Below, piece after piece: positions 11,819 through 20,536 of a stretch of 64,000 nt of DNA. The notes below the pieces were generated by a model. It had not been told where the DNA came from, ran no database searches, and saw only the letters and a list, made by a program, of their open reading frames with translations. Position 1 is the stretch's first letter, and the number at the start of each line of letters is the position of its first letter. Origin of the DNA: Tritonibacter horizontis. Lineage in GTDB: Bacteria; Pseudomonadota; Alphaproteobacteria; Rhodobacterales; Rhodobacteraceae. The DNA is taken from the NCBI RefSeq assembly GCF_001518015.1, contig NZ_LPUY01000017.1:1-64000 (forward strand), read 5' to 3'. A program made the position numbers and the translations under genes.

Positions 11819-11883
11819 GACCGGAAGCAGACGGGACCAGACCGGAAGCAGACGGGCCCCAGACCGGAAGCGGTCGGGCCCCA
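11819..11883. repeat. Three 21-22 bp tandem repeats
   Basis: Three adjacent copies begin GACCGGAAGC at 11819, 11840 and 11862. They differ by a few substitutions and one inserted base. They lie in non-coding DNA between mdh and the upstream secreted-protein gene. Confidence 0.85.
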
Positions 11884-11944
11884 GACCGCACCCAGAGCCG
11901 AGCCTGACCGGGGATCGACCAGAGCTTGGCTCCGGGCGGTCCCT

Positions 11945-12094
11945 ATTCTGGACCTGCGAGGCTTGGACCAGCGCATGTTGGACCAGCGCGTGTTGGGCAG
12001 GCGGGTCCGGGGCAGGCAAGTCCGGGATCAACCAAATCTGAGCCTGCCAAACCTGAGCCTGCCAGACCTGGATTTGCCAGAAGTGAACCTGCGT
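11945..12094. repeat. Ten degenerate 15-bp units
   Basis: A 150-base tract has 15-base periodicity. In the plus frame from 11945 it reads as ten pentads: ILDLR, GLDQR, MLDQR, VLGRR, VRGRQ, VRDQP, NLSLP, NLSLP, DLDLP and EVNLR. Adjacent copies at 12035 and 12050 are identical over most of the unit. The periodicity resembles pentapeptide repeats but the A(D/N)LxX consensus is absent, and no gene around it is credible. Confidence 0.75.
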
Positions 12095-12121
12095 GGCCAG
12101 CGGTGTTCCGGCCCGCGGTGG

Positions 12122-12433
12122 TCAGGCGTCGGTGTCCAGTGTCGGCAGCGCCTCGGCGAGAATCTCATAGGATTGCCCGGACGCCACCAGGCAGGTCATG
12201 CCATTGGGGGTGGTCACCGTGATGGTCCAGGAGCCGGACTCGCCCGAGGCGAAGGTCTCCATCACCATGCCCTGCTGGCCCATGCCGATGCTTTGGCGGC
12301 TTTCGCCGTATTTCTCGGCCAGCCGTTTGACAACAAGGTCACGGGGCGCGCAGTTCTGACCCTGCGCGGCGGCGGATTGTGCGGAAACTGCCAGAGCAAG
12401 GCCCGCTAACAGTGAAAAAAGCGTCTTCTTCAT
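12122..12433 (-). CDS. Small secreted protein of unknown function
   Basis: The 103-residue product begins MKKTLFSLLAGLALAVSAQSAAAQ, a strong Sec signal peptide. The mature part is about 80 residues and has two cysteines (QNCAPRD and MTCLVAS) likely to be disulfide bonded in the periplasm. I recall similar short exported proteins with a CAPRD...LAEKYGE pattern in other Rhodobacteraceae, but not a function. The chosen ATG at 12431-12433 has AAAGGGG upstream; a longer frame from 12607 lacks a site and would bury the signal peptide. Confidence 0.8.
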   Translation of the reverse strand: MKKTLFSLLAGLALAVSAQSAAAQGQNCAPRDLVVKRLAEKYGESRQSIGMGQQGMVMETFASGESGSWTITVTTPNGMTCLVASGQSYEILAEALPTLDTDA

Positions 12434-12776
12434 TGGTTTTACCCCTTTCGGAACGGCTCCCTCAGCGGGGCCCGAAAGAGCGCCCCGGGTTCCGAGGGGG
12501 GACCGGTTTTCTGGTGACGTAATCATGACTGCGGGCCTAAGGCCCACCGGGCGCCAGGAGGGAACAAGTCCAACGGAGGAGAGCGCCAGTACAGATAAGA
12601 TTGGCACAGAGGTCCAAATAAGTGGTTAACATAGCGTTCATATTTAATTTCAAGAGCTTAGGCTCATATTTTTTGGGGAATACACGCTTCTTTCTGCATT
12701 GCGGCGCGATTTCTCTTGAAAATATTTGGTCCAGATTGTAGCGATCTGGGTAACTTTATGACCTGGAGGATGCCTC
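12434..12776. other. AT-rich divergent promoter region
   Basis: These 343 bases separate the minus-strand secreted protein from the plus-strand malyl-CoA thioesterase operon. The half nearest the operon (about 12600-12750) is distinctly AT-rich and must hold its promoter. It contains the CTGCATTGCGG box at 12694-12704. I see no gene in it. Confidence 0.5.
12694..12704 (+). promoter_or_regulatory. EMC-type box upstream of malyl-CoA thioesterase operon
   Basis: CTGCATTGCGG matches the core CYGCATTGCRG found before mdh, ecm and ccr. It lies 72 bases before the ATG, almost the same distance as at mdh (71). Confidence 0.6.
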
Positions 12777-13631
12777 ATGGACCCGCGCTCCCGTCCCTAC
12801 CGTTCGGTTCTTTATATTCCCGGCTCCAAGCCGCGGGCGCTCGACAAGGCCCGCAGCCTGCCGGTTGATGCGATCATTTTCGACCTCGAAGACGCCGTCG
12901 CGGCCGAGGAAAAGGACAGCGCCCGCGCCACCCTGGCCGATGCGCTGCAGCAGGGCGGCTATGGCGCGCGGGTGCGGATCGTGCGCATCAACGGGCTCGA
13001 CACGGCCTGGGGGCGCCAGGATGCCGAGGCTGCCGCGAAAATGGACTGTGACGCCATCCTCGCGCCGAAGGTGTCTTCGCCTGCTGATCTGGAGGCGCTG
13101 GCAGAGATCACCGCCGACCGGCCGCTCTGGGCGATGATGGAGACGCCGCGCGCGATGCTGAATGCCGCCGCCATCGCGGCGCATCCGGCGCTGCAGGGCA
13201 TGGTGATGGGCACCAATGACCTGGCCAAGGACATGCAGACCCGGTTTCGAGCCGACCGCCTGCCGTTGCTCAGCGGCCTCGGTCTGTGTCTGCTCGCGGC
13301 CAAGGCCGAGGGCAAGGTGATCGTCGACGGGGTCTATAATGCCTTCAAGGACGACGCCGGGCTGGAGGTGGAATGCCGTCAGGGGCGCGACATGGGGTTC
13401 GATGGCAAGACGCTGATCCACCCGGCGCAGGTGGATATCGCCAATGCCGCCTTTGCCCCCTCCGAAGATGAAATCGACCTGGCCCGCCGTCAGATCGCCG
13501 CCTTTGAGGCCGCAGAGGCAGCAGGGCAGGGGGTGGCCGTGGTCGATGGCAGGATCGTCGAGAACCTGCATGTGGTGACCGCGCGCGAAATCCTCGCAAA
13601 AGCGGATGCAATCGCCGGGATCTCGGGCTAG
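12777..13631 (+). CDS. mcl2: (3S)-malyl-CoA thioesterase / CitE-like protein
   Basis: This is a HpcH/HpaI-CitE family TIM-barrel protein of 284 residues. Motifs include RSVLYIPGSKPRALDKA at the N-terminus, IIFDLEDAV (Mg-binding acidic residues), RINGLDT, MMETPRA and MGTNDLAKD. In Rhodobacter sphaeroides the similar Mcl2 hydrolyses (3S)-malyl-CoA to malate and CoA in the EMC pathway. I prefer that assignment over citrate lyase because the operon ends in mesaconyl-CoA hydratase and no citrate lyase partner is present. The ATG follows a GGAGG site. Confidence 0.88.
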   Translation: MDPRSRPYRSVLYIPGSKPRALDKARSLPVDAIIFDLEDAVAAEEKDSARATLADALQQGGYGARVRIVRINGLDTAWGRQDAEAAAKMDCDAILAPKVSSPADLEALAEITADRPLWAMMETPRAMLNAAAIAAHPALQGMVMGTNDLAKDMQTRFRADRLPLLSGLGLCLLAAKAEGKVIVDGVYNAFKDDAGLEVECRQGRDMGFDGKTLIHPAQVDIANAAFAPSEDEIDLARRQIAAFEAAEAAGQGVAVVDGRIVENLHVVTAREILAKADAIAGISG

Positions 13632-13670
13632 TCCTTAACGCAGGCACCCGTCTCGCGTTGGAGTTTAGAC

Positions 13671-14219
13671 ATGGCACTTTTGATTCTCGGCATCGTTCTG
13701 TGGTGGGCCGCCCACCTGTTCAAACGCCTCGCCCCGGCGCAGCGCGCCGCCCTCGGCCACAAGGGCAAGGGGCTGATGGCGCTGGTTCTGCTGGGCGCGG
13801 TGGCGCTGATGATCGTCGGCTTTCGCGGCGCGGAGTTCATCCACGTCTGGGCGCCGCCACCGACCTTTGTGCATGTCAACAATGCGCTGATGGTGCTGGC
13901 GCTGTTCTTCACCAGCCCCGGCCCGCGCAAGGGCACGCTGTTTTACAAGATGCGCCACCCGCAGCTCTTTGGCTTCTCGCTCTGGGCGGTGGCGCATCTG
14001 CTGGTCAATGGCGATCTGGCCGCGATGCTGCTGTTTGGCTCGATGCTGGCCTGGGCCGGGGCCGAGGTCGTCCTGATCAACCGGGCCGAACCGAACTGGA
14101 CACCGGGGCCGCGCGGCAGCGTCGCCAAGGGGCTGATGTTCCTCGTCATTTCCATCCTGCTGGTCGGTGTGATCGGCTATATCCACGGGCTGATCGGGCC
14201 CTCACCATTTCCGGGGTAA
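13671..14219 (+). CDS. NnrU family membrane protein
   Basis: This 182-residue protein has about five hydrophobic segments and the NnrU-like features MRHPQLFGFSLWAVAHLLVNGD and NRAEPNWTPG. NnrU was named from a denitrification locus, but here it sits between two EMC enzymes, so a general role is more likely. It lies 39 bases after the thioesterase gene and three bases before the DUF1737 gene, so the four genes form one operon. Confidence 0.88.
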   Translation: MALLILGIVLWWAAHLFKRLAPAQRAALGHKGKGLMALVLLGAVALMIVGFRGAEFIHVWAPPPTFVHVNNALMVLALFFTSPGPRKGTLFYKMRHPQLFGFSLWAVAHLLVNGDLAAMLLFGSMLAWAGAEVVLINRAEPNWTPGPRGSVAKGLMFLVISILLVGVIGYIHGLIGPSPFPG

Positions 14220-14222
14220 GAC

Positions 14223-14426
14223 ATGAAACTCTATCGATTCCTGAGCGAGGATGACACCTCTGCCTTTTGCCACAAGGTGACAGAGGCGCTGAACAAGGGC
14301 TGGGAGCTTTACGGCAGCCCCACCCAGACCTTTGACCCGGTCAAGGGCATCATGCGCTGCGGCCAGTCGGTGGTGAAGGAGGTCGACGGCACCTATACCC
14401 CCGACACCAAGCTCGGGGCGCACTGA
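14223..14426 (+). CDS. DUF1737 small protein
   Basis: The 67-residue product MKLYRFLSEDDTSAFCHKVTEALNKGW... ends in GTYTPDTKLGAH. It matches the short DUF1737 type: an N-terminal strand, an amphipathic helix with NKGWELYG, and a conserved glycine-containing sheet. The function is unknown. It is tightly packed between nnrU and mesaconyl-CoA hydratase (3 and 2 bases), so it is co-translated with the EMC genes. Confidence 0.85.
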   Translation: MKLYRFLSEDDTSAFCHKVTEALNKGWELYGSPTQTFDPVKGIMRCGQSVVKEVDGTYTPDTKLGAH

Positions 14427-14428
14427 TC

Positions 14429-15460
14429 ATGACCAAGACCAACCGGGGGCGGTTTTTCGAGGATTATCGCATCGGCGAGGTGATCCACCACGCGGTGCCG
14501 CGCACTGTGTCGGGCGGCGAACGGGCGCTCTATCATGCGCTCTACCCCGCGCGCCATGCGCTGCATTCCTCGGATGAATTTGCCCGCTCGGCGGGGCTGG
14601 CCCAGGCGCCGCTTGACGATTGGGCGGCGTTTCACCTGGTTTTTGGCAAGACGGTGCCGGATGTCTCGCTCAATGCGGTGGCCAATCTCGGCTATGCCGA
14701 GGGGCGCTGGCATCTGCCGGTCTATCCCGGCGATACCCTGCGCGCCACCAGCGAGGTGATCGGGCTCAAGCAGAACTCCAACGGCAAGACGGGGGTTGTC
14801 TGGGTGCGCACCCGCGGGCTCAACCAGCGCGACGCCTGTGTGCTGGACTACGTGCGCTGGGTGATGGTGCGCAAGGGCAACCCCGACGCCGATGCACCGG
14901 AGACCCGGGTGCCGGACCTCAAGCCGGTTTTGGCAGCGGAGGATCTGGCGCTGCCTGCGGGGCTTGATTTCACGGGGTATGATTTCACCCTCGCGGGCGA
15001 ACCGCATCGCTGGGGCGATTACGCCATCGGCGAGCAGATCGACCACGTTGATGGCGCGACCGTCGAAGAGGCCGAGCATATGCTCGCCACCCGTCTCTGG
15101 CAGAACACCGCCAAGGTGCATTTCGACACCTCCGCGCGCCCCGATGGTCGCCGCCTGATCTATGGCGGGCATGTGATCTCGATGGCGCGGGCGCTGTCCT
15201 TCAACGGTCTGGCCAACGCACAGATGGTGGTCGGGTTGAACGGCGGTGCCCATGCCAACCCCTGTCTGGCGGGCACCACCCTCCGCGCCTGGTCCGAGGT
15301 GCTGGACAAGGCCGAAACCGCCGCGCCGGGTGTGGGCGCGATCCGCCTGCGGCTGGTGGCAACCTCCGGCGGCGCACCGTTCCAGCTGAAGGGGGCGGAT
15401 GGCAAATACCTGCCCGAGGTGCTGCTGGATCTCGACTACTGGGCGCTGATGCCGCGCTGA
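14429..15460 (+). CDS. mch: Mesaconyl-CoA hydratase (beta-methylmalyl-CoA dehydratase)
   Basis: This MaoC-like double hotdog enzyme interconverts mesaconyl-C1-CoA and beta-methylmalyl-CoA in the EMC pathway. Its 343 residues match the known Rhodobacter Mch length. It has GRFFEDYRIGEVIHHAVPRTVSGGE in the first hotdog domain and the repeat-related DYAIGEQIDHVDGATVEEAEHMLATRLWQNTAKVHFD in the second, followed by YGGHVISMARALSFNGLANA. It lies two bases after the DUF1737 gene. With ecm and ccr also in this window, the organism clearly uses the EMC route for acetyl-CoA assimilation. Confidence 0.93.
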   Translation: MTKTNRGRFFEDYRIGEVIHHAVPRTVSGGERALYHALYPARHALHSSDEFARSAGLAQAPLDDWAAFHLVFGKTVPDVSLNAVANLGYAEGRWHLPVYPGDTLRATSEVIGLKQNSNGKTGVVWVRTRGLNQRDACVLDYVRWVMVRKGNPDADAPETRVPDLKPVLAAEDLALPAGLDFTGYDFTLAGEPHRWGDYAIGEQIDHVDGATVEEAEHMLATRLWQNTAKVHFDTSARPDGRRLIYGGHVISMARALSFNGLANAQMVVGLNGGAHANPCLAGTTLRAWSEVLDKAETAAPGVGAIRLRLVATSGGAPFQLKGADGKYLPEVLLDLDYWALMPR

Positions 15461-15524
15461 GCCTGCGCACCCTGCGGGTGTGGCAGGATCCGCACCGCTT
15501 CGCTCTGTTTCAGGAGATTTCATC

Positions 15525-16103
15525 ATGGCCCGTGCGATTTACCTGACCCACCCGGAGGTGGTTATCGACCCTGATGTGGCGGTGCCCGACTGGGGTCTGA
15601 ACGCCGCAGGCGCTGCGCGGGTGGCGGCCCTGGTGGCACGCGGCGTGGCGCGCACGCTCTATGTGGTCTCCAGTGCCGAACGCAAGGCGCTGGAAACGGC
15701 CTGGCCCCTCAGCGCTGCCACCGGCCATGCGCTGGAGGTGCGTCCGATGATGCATGAAAACGACCGCTCCGCGACCGGGTTTCTCAAGGGGCCGGCGTTT
15801 GAGGACATGGCGAACGCCTTCTTTGCGGCGCCCGACACGTCGGTCAAAGGGTGGGAGCCGGCCCGTGCGGCGCAGGCGCGCATCCTGGCAGAGGTCAAAC
15901 GGGTGCTGGCGGCCCAGCCTGATCGGGATGTGCTGTTTTGCGGTCATGGCGGGGTCGGAACGCTGCTCTATTGCGCATTGGCAGGCGAAGAGATTTCGCG
16001 CCGTTGGGATCAGCGCGGGGGCGGCCATTGGTTTGCCTTTGACACCACGCATCTGCGTCCCGCCGGACATTGGGCGCCGATGGAAACCCTCGCCCTGGCC
16101 TGA
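15525..16103 (+). CDS. Histidine phosphatase-superfamily protein lacking the RHG motif
   Basis: The 192-residue protein follows the phosphoglycerate-mutase fold: SSAERKALETAWPL (second arginine), MHENDRSATGFL (acidic residue) and DVLFCGHGGVGTLLYCAL (second catalytic histidine). However, the N-terminal RHGE signature is replaced by YLTHPEV, so one arginine is missing and only a histidine remains. This makes classical phosphatase activity uncertain. The ATG at 15525 follows AGGAG and lies 64 bases after mch. Confidence 0.8.
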   Translation: MARAIYLTHPEVVIDPDVAVPDWGLNAAGAARVAALVARGVARTLYVVSSAERKALETAWPLSAATGHALEVRPMMHENDRSATGFLKGPAFEDMANAFFAAPDTSVKGWEPARAAQARILAEVKRVLAAQPDRDVLFCGHGGVGTLLYCALAGEEISRRWDQRGGGHWFAFDTTHLRPAGHWAPMETLALA

Positions 16104-16212
16104 TCTCTCTCCGGCACGTGTGGTCGCGCGCCGCGCTGACAAATGCGCGAGGCTGCAGGTGCGGCGTGGGTTTGACCTTGCCCGGACACGGAGCGCGCCG
16201 CACTGTTGTGAT

Positions 16213-16950
16213 ATGCGCCAGATGCCCCGCCTTCCGCCCGCCCTCGTGCGGATCCTGTGTGCTGGCCTGCTGGCCGCGATGCTGCCGGCAGGCCATGCGC
16301 GGGGCTGCGATCTGGCGCTGGTGCTGGCGGTCGATGTCTCCGGCTCGGTCGATCCACAGGAATACCGGCTGCAGATGGACGGTCTTGCCGCCGCCCTCTC
16401 GGACCCGCTGATCAGCGAGGCATTGGTGCAGGCCGAGGCGCAGCTGGCCCTGGTCCAGTGGAGCGGCAAATCGCGACAGGCCCTGTCGCTGCCCTGGACC
16501 GGGATCACCGATTTCGCGGCCCTTGCCGCCTTTGCCCAGCGGGTGGGGGCGGCAGAGCGGCACTGGCGCAACTACTCCACCTCGATCGGCGAGGTGCTGC
16601 GCTTTGTGCTGCCGCTGTTTGACCAGGTCCCGGCCTGCCGTCGCCGGGTCATCGACCTGTCCGGTGATGGCCCCTCGAACGAAGGCGCGGCGCCGGAGGC
16701 GGTGAAATCCGCGCTCGCCACCGCCGGCGTGACGGTCAATGCCATCGCCATCGAGGCCAGCGAAGACGGTCTTGCCGCCTATTTCTTTGACCATGTGATC
16801 CACGGTCCCGGCGCCTTTGTGGTCTCTGCCCGAAGCTTTGCCGACTATCCCGACCAGATCCACAAGAAGCTGCTGCGCGAGGTCGTTAAACAGACAGCAA
16901 CCCATATGTCCGAGCCTGAGGCGAAGAGTCCGGTCGTTGATTCTGACTGA
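16213..16950 (+). CDS. Secreted VWA-domain protein (DUF1194)
   Basis: This 245-residue protein has an N-terminal signal peptide (MRQMPRLPPALVRILCAGLLAAMLPAGHARG) and a von Willebrand A fold. The metal-binding MIDAS motif is visible as LAVDVSGSVD (DxSxS), with later RVIDLSGDGPSNEG. The C-terminal part contains FFDHVIHGPGAFVVSARSF, typical of DUF1194. Such proteins probably bind ligands or partners in the periplasm; no specific role is known. I chose the first ATG before the signal peptide (16213), where the only weak point is the absence of a strong ribosome site. Confidence 0.85.
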   Translation: MRQMPRLPPALVRILCAGLLAAMLPAGHARGCDLALVLAVDVSGSVDPQEYRLQMDGLAAALSDPLISEALVQAEAQLALVQWSGKSRQALSLPWTGITDFAALAAFAQRVGAAERHWRNYSTSIGEVLRFVLPLFDQVPACRRRVIDLSGDGPSNEGAAPEAVKSALATAGVTVNAIAIEASEDGLAAYFFDHVIHGPGAFVVSARSFADYPDQIHKKLLREVVKQTATHMSEPEAKSPVVDSD

Positions 16951-16968
16951 TCTGCTAGGGATTTCATT

Positions 16969-16999
16969 TGTGATCACACCATTCCGGGATGTGATCACA
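16969..16999. promoter_or_regulatory. Twin palindromic boxes upstream of sdhC
   Basis: Two perfect TGTGATCACA palindromes at 16969-16978 and 16990-16999 are 21 bp apart, exactly as upstream of sucC. The inner edge is 114 bases before the sdhC ATG, against 112 at sucC. This shared geometry indicates common control of the two TCA operons. Confidence 0.75.
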
Positions 17000-17113
17000 T
17001 AGGCCAAAAATTAGATCAAACGTCAGCGATAACAGGCAATTTTTACCACTCGTTTGCGTGACAGCGCCTTAAAATAGGGTAGAACACGCTCAGCAACCGG
17101 AAAAGGAGCCAAC

Positions 17114-17503
17114 ATGGCCGATGTCAATCGGGGAAACCGCCCGCTTTCGCCCTTTATGATTGGGCCGTACTACCGGCCTCAGCTTACCTCCATCTCCTCC
17201 ATCATGGTCCGGATTACCGGCATCGCTGCACTGGGTGCGGCGCTTCTGGTGGTGTGGTGGTTGCTGGCGGCGGCCACCTCTGCAAATTCTTTCGCCCTGA
17301 TCGACGGGCTGCTGCGCAGCATTCTGGGCGATCTGGTCCTGCTGGCCGCGACCTGGGCGATCTTCTACCACATGCTGGGCCGTCTGCGTCACGTGATCTG
17401 GGATTTCGGCTATTGCCTTGAGGTCGCCGTATCCGAGACCATGGCCAAGGGCATGTTCATCGGGGCCACCGTCCTGACCGTCCTCGCGGCGATCTTGGTA
17501 TAA
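17114..17503 (+). CDS. sdhC: Succinate dehydrogenase cytochrome b556 subunit
   Basis: SdhC is one of two membrane anchors that hold heme b and the quinone site of complex II. The 129-residue protein starts MADVNRGNRPLSPFMIGPYYRPQLTSISSIMVRITGIA, the family's N-terminal signature with conserved S-x-x-x-R. Three transmembrane helices follow, with HMLGRLRHVIWDFG near the heme-ligand region. It has an AAGGAG site and begins the sdh operon. Confidence 0.95.
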   Translation: MADVNRGNRPLSPFMIGPYYRPQLTSISSIMVRITGIAALGAALLVVWWLLAAATSANSFALIDGLLRSILGDLVLLAATWAIFYHMLGRLRHVIWDFGYCLEVAVSETMAKGMFIGATVLTVLAAILV

Positions 17504-17514
17504 GGAGCAGGGAC

Positions 17515-17886
17515 ATGAGATTTCTGACCGACCGTAAACGCGCCGAAGGTCTGGGCGCAGGGGGCACCGGCACCCATCACCACTGGCAGATGATGGTCAC
17601 CTCCATCCTGCTGGTTGTTCTTGTTCCCGCCTTCGTGATCACCTTTGGCCTCGGGCTGGGCGGCACCTACGAAGAGGTGCTGGCCTATTACAGCCGCCCG
17701 CTTCCCGCGATCATCACCGGGCTGACGCTGGTGGTGGTGGTGATCCACCTGATGCGCGAAACCCAGGTCGCGGTCGAGGACTATGTGCACGGGATCGCAG
17801 GCAAGCTGACGCTGATCGCGGTGCAGGCCTTTTCCTACACTCTGATTGCTGCGGGCCTGTTTGCGCTCGTCAAGCTCGCCCTCTGA
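17515..17886 (+). CDS. sdhD: Succinate dehydrogenase hydrophobic membrane anchor subunit
   Basis: SdhD is the second membrane anchor of complex II. The 123-residue protein has three hydrophobic helices. It starts MRFLTDRKRAEGLGAGGTGTHHHWQMMVTSILL, as in other alphaproteobacterial SdhD, and ends the last periplasmic loop with VIHLMRETQVAVEDYVHG, where D-Y of the quinone region is expected. It lies 11 bases after sdhC with AAGGAG upstream. Confidence 0.93.
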   Translation: MRFLTDRKRAEGLGAGGTGTHHHWQMMVTSILLVVLVPAFVITFGLGLGGTYEEVLAYYSRPLPAIITGLTLVVVVIHLMRETQVAVEDYVHGIAGKLTLIAVQAFSYTLIAAGLFALVKLAL

Positions 17887-17909
17887 CCCGCCGCTAAGGA
17901 ATTCAAACG

Positions 17910-19718
17910 ATGACAGCAGCATATGAATATGAAACCCACGACTATGACGTGGTGGTTGTCGGTGCCGGCGGCGCGGGTCTGCGCGCCACTCTCGGCATGG
18001 CGGAACAGGGTCTGCGCACCGCCTGCGTGACCAAGGTGTTTCCAACCCGGTCGCATACCGTGGCCGCCCAGGGCGGCATTGCCGCCTCGCTGGGCAACAT
18101 GGGGCCGGACAGCTGGCAGTGGCATATGTATGACACCGTCAAGGGCTCCGACTGGCTGGGCGATACGGATGCGATGGAATACCTCGCCCGCGAAGCGCCC
18201 AAGGCGGTTTACGAGCTGGAGCATTACGGCGTGCCGTTCAGCCGCACCGAAGAGGGCAAGATCTACCAGCGTCCCTTTGGCGGTCACACCACCGAATTTG
18301 GCGAAGGCCCGCCGGTGCAGCGCACCTGTGCCGCCGCCGACCGGACTGGCCACGCGATCCTGCACACGCTCTATGGTCAGAGCCTGAAGAACAACGCCGA
18401 ATTCTACGTTGAGTACTTCGCCATCGACCTGATCATGTCCGACGACGGGCAATGTCAGGGCGTGGTCTGCTGGAAGCTGGATGACGGCACCATGCATGTC
18501 TTCAACGCCAAGATGGTGGTGTTGGCGACAGGCGGCTATGGCCGGGCCTATTTCTCCGCGACCTCGGCCCATACCTGCACCGGCGACGGTGGCGGCATGG
18601 TGGCACGCGCAGGCCTGCCGCTGCAGGACATGGAATTCGTGCAGTTCCACCCGACCGGCATCTACGGCTCCGGCTGTCTGATCACCGAGGGTGCGCGCGG
18701 CGAGGGCGGGTATCTGACCAACTCCGAAGGCGAGCGGTTCATGGAGCGCTATGCGCCCAACTACAAGGACCTCGCGCCGCGGGACTATGTCAGCCGTTCG
18801 ATGACGATGGAGATCCGCGAAGGGCGCGGTGTGGGCGAACATGGCGACCACATCCACCTGAACCTCTCCCACCTGCCGTCCGAGGCGCTGGCCGAACGTC
18901 TGCCGGGGATTTCCGAATCCGCGAAGATTTTCGCGGGCGTGGATGTCACCAAGGAGCCGATCCCGGTGCTGCCCACCGTGCACTATAACATGGGCGGTAT
19001 CCCCACCAACTATTGGGGCGAGGTGCTGAACCCGACCGCCGAGAACCCGACCGGCATCGTTCCGGGCCTGATGGCCGTGGGCGAGGCGGGCTGTGCCTCG
19101 GTGCATGGTGCCAACCGTCTGGGGTCGAATTCGCTGATCGACCTCGTGGTCTTTGGCCGGGCCGCCGCGATCCGCGCGGGCAAGGTGGTCGACCCCGAAG
19201 CCGCCAATCCGGTGCTCAACCAGGCCTCTGTCGACAAGGCGTTTGACCGCTTCGACGGGCTGCGCAACGCCAAGGGTGGCACGCCGACGGCGGAGCTGCG
19301 TCTGGAAATGCAGCGCACCATGCAGGCGGATGCGGCGGTGTTCCGCACCGACAAGACCCTGAAGGAAGGCGTCGGGAAAATGGAGGCGATTGCCGCCAAG
19401 CTCGACGATCTGCACGTCACCGATACCTCGCTGGTGTGGAATTCCGACCTGATGGAGACGCTGGAGCTGACCAACCTGATGCCGAACGCATTGGCGACCA
19501 TCGTCGGGGCCGAGGCGCGCAAGGAAAGCCGGGGCGCCCATGCCCACGAGGACTACGCGACGCGGGATGACGAAAACTGGCGGGTGCACACCGTGGCGCG
19601 GGTGGAGGGCAACAAGACCAGCCTGAGCTTCCGTCCGGTGATCACCGAGCCGCTGTCGACCGAGGCAGAGGGCGGTATTTCGCTGGCCAAGATCGCACCC
19701 AAGGCCCGCACCTTCTGA
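17910..19718 (+). CDS. sdhA: Succinate dehydrogenase flavoprotein subunit
   Basis: SdhA oxidises succinate to fumarate using covalently bound FAD. The 602-residue protein has [19 protein letters not shown] (FAD-binding), [16 protein letters not shown] with the flavinylated histidine H49, and [26 protein letters not shown] with active-site residues. The C-terminus reads [23 protein letters not shown]. The stop codon overlaps the next start by one base (TGATG), so the sulfotransferase-like gene that follows is translationally coupled. Confidence 0.97.
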   Translation: MTAAYEYETHDYDVVVVGAGGAGLRATLGMAEQGLRTACVTKVFPTRSHTVAAQGGIAASLGNMGPDSWQWHMYDTVKGSDWLGDTDAMEYLAREAPKAVYELEHYGVPFSRTEEGKIYQRPFGGHTTEFGEGPPVQRTCAAADRTGHAILHTLYGQSLKNNAEFYVEYFAIDLIMSDDGQCQGVVCWKLDDGTMHVFNAKMVVLATGGYGRAYFSATSAHTCTGDGGGMVARAGLPLQDMEFVQFHPTGIYGSGCLITEGARGEGGYLTNSEGERFMERYAPNYKDLAPRDYVSRSMTMEIREGRGVGEHGDHIHLNLSHLPSEALAERLPGISESAKIFAGVDVTKEPIPVLPTVHYNMGGIPTNYWGEVLNPTAENPTGIVPGLMAVGEAGCASVHGANRLGSNSLIDLVVFGRAAAIRAGKVVDPEAANPVLNQASVDKAFDRFDGLRNAKGGTPTAELRLEMQRTMQADAAVFRTDKTLKEGVGKMEAIAAKLDDLHVTDTSLVWNSDLMETLELTNLMPNALATIVGAEARKESRGAHAHEDYATRDDENWRVHTVARVEGNKTSLSFRPVITEPLSTEAEGGISLAKIAPKARTF

Positions 19719-20536
19719 TGAGCTCTGCGCCGCCCCGGATCCTGTGCATCGGCACGCATCACAAGACGGGTACCGTCTGGATGCGGCGTGTCTGGCGCCT
19801 GATCGGGGCGGCGCTCGATATTCCGTTTGTGCCGGTGCACAATCCGGCCAAATGGACCAAGATCCCGCCCACGGGCCGGGTGATCGTGGTCAATTGGGCG
19901 GCCGCCTTTGCGCCGGAGCTGTTTGACCAGCCCGACGCGCGCTTTGTGCATATCATCCGCGACCCGCGCGATGTCCTGCTGTCGGGCGCGCGCTATCACG
20001 AGACCAGCCCCGGCCGTCAGGAGCGGTTCCTGCACGGCGCCCGCGACGACCTCGCCGGCAAGAGCTATCAGGAGCACCTGCAGGCGCTGGACAGTGCCGA
20101 GGCAAAGCTGGCCTTCGAGATGCAGAACATGCATCAGAAAACCCTGACCGAAATGCTGGCCTGGCCCTATGGTCATCCCCGTGCGCTGGACCTGCGGTAC
20201 GAGGATCTGATCGCCGATACGGACTGCAACCAATTCGTCGCGGCGCTGCAGTTCTTCGGTTTCGATCAGGCCGAGATCGCGACCGCCCGCCAGATCTATC
20301 ACGACAATTCGCTGTTTGGCGGTTTGCGCACCGACAGCGGCACCGGGCGCACGGCGACCCATGTGAATTCCGGCGCCGCGCGACAATGGCCCGAGGCCCT
20401 GCCGGCGGCGACCGCGGCGCTCTATCTGGAGCGGCACGGCGCGGATCTGATCACGCTTGGCTATGAGACGGACAAGAAATGGCTGAGCCGGGTGGCGCCG
20501 GTCCCTTTGGCCCTGGCGGCAGGGGGGATGGCATGA
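19718..20536 (+). CDS. Sulfotransferase-like protein 1, inside the sdh operon
   Basis: The 272-residue protein has the two PAPS-binding hallmarks of sulfotransferases: ILCIGTHHKTGTVWMRR near the N-terminus (5'-phosphosulfate loop) and FVHIIRDPRDVLLSGARYH at about residues 80-95 (3'-phosphate region). LRYEDLIAD also fits the family. The acceptor is unknown; candidates would be a carbohydrate, lipid or small metabolite. It starts at the sdhA stop (TGATG) and overlaps the next gene by ATGA, an arrangement that forces co-translation. It is not known to me as a complex II factor. Confidence 0.85.
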   Translation: MSSAPPRILCIGTHHKTGTVWMRRVWRLIGAALDIPFVPVHNPAKWTKIPPTGRVIVVNWAAAFAPELFDQPDARFVHIIRDPRDVLLSGARYHETSPGRQERFLHGARDDLAGKSYQEHLQALDSAEAKLAFEMQNMHQKTLTEMLAWPYGHPRALDLRYEDLIADTDCNQFVAALQFFGFDQAEIATARQIYHDNSLFGGLRTDSGTGRTATHVNSGAARQWPEALPAATAALYLERHGADLITLGYETDKKWLSRVAPVPLALAAGGMA

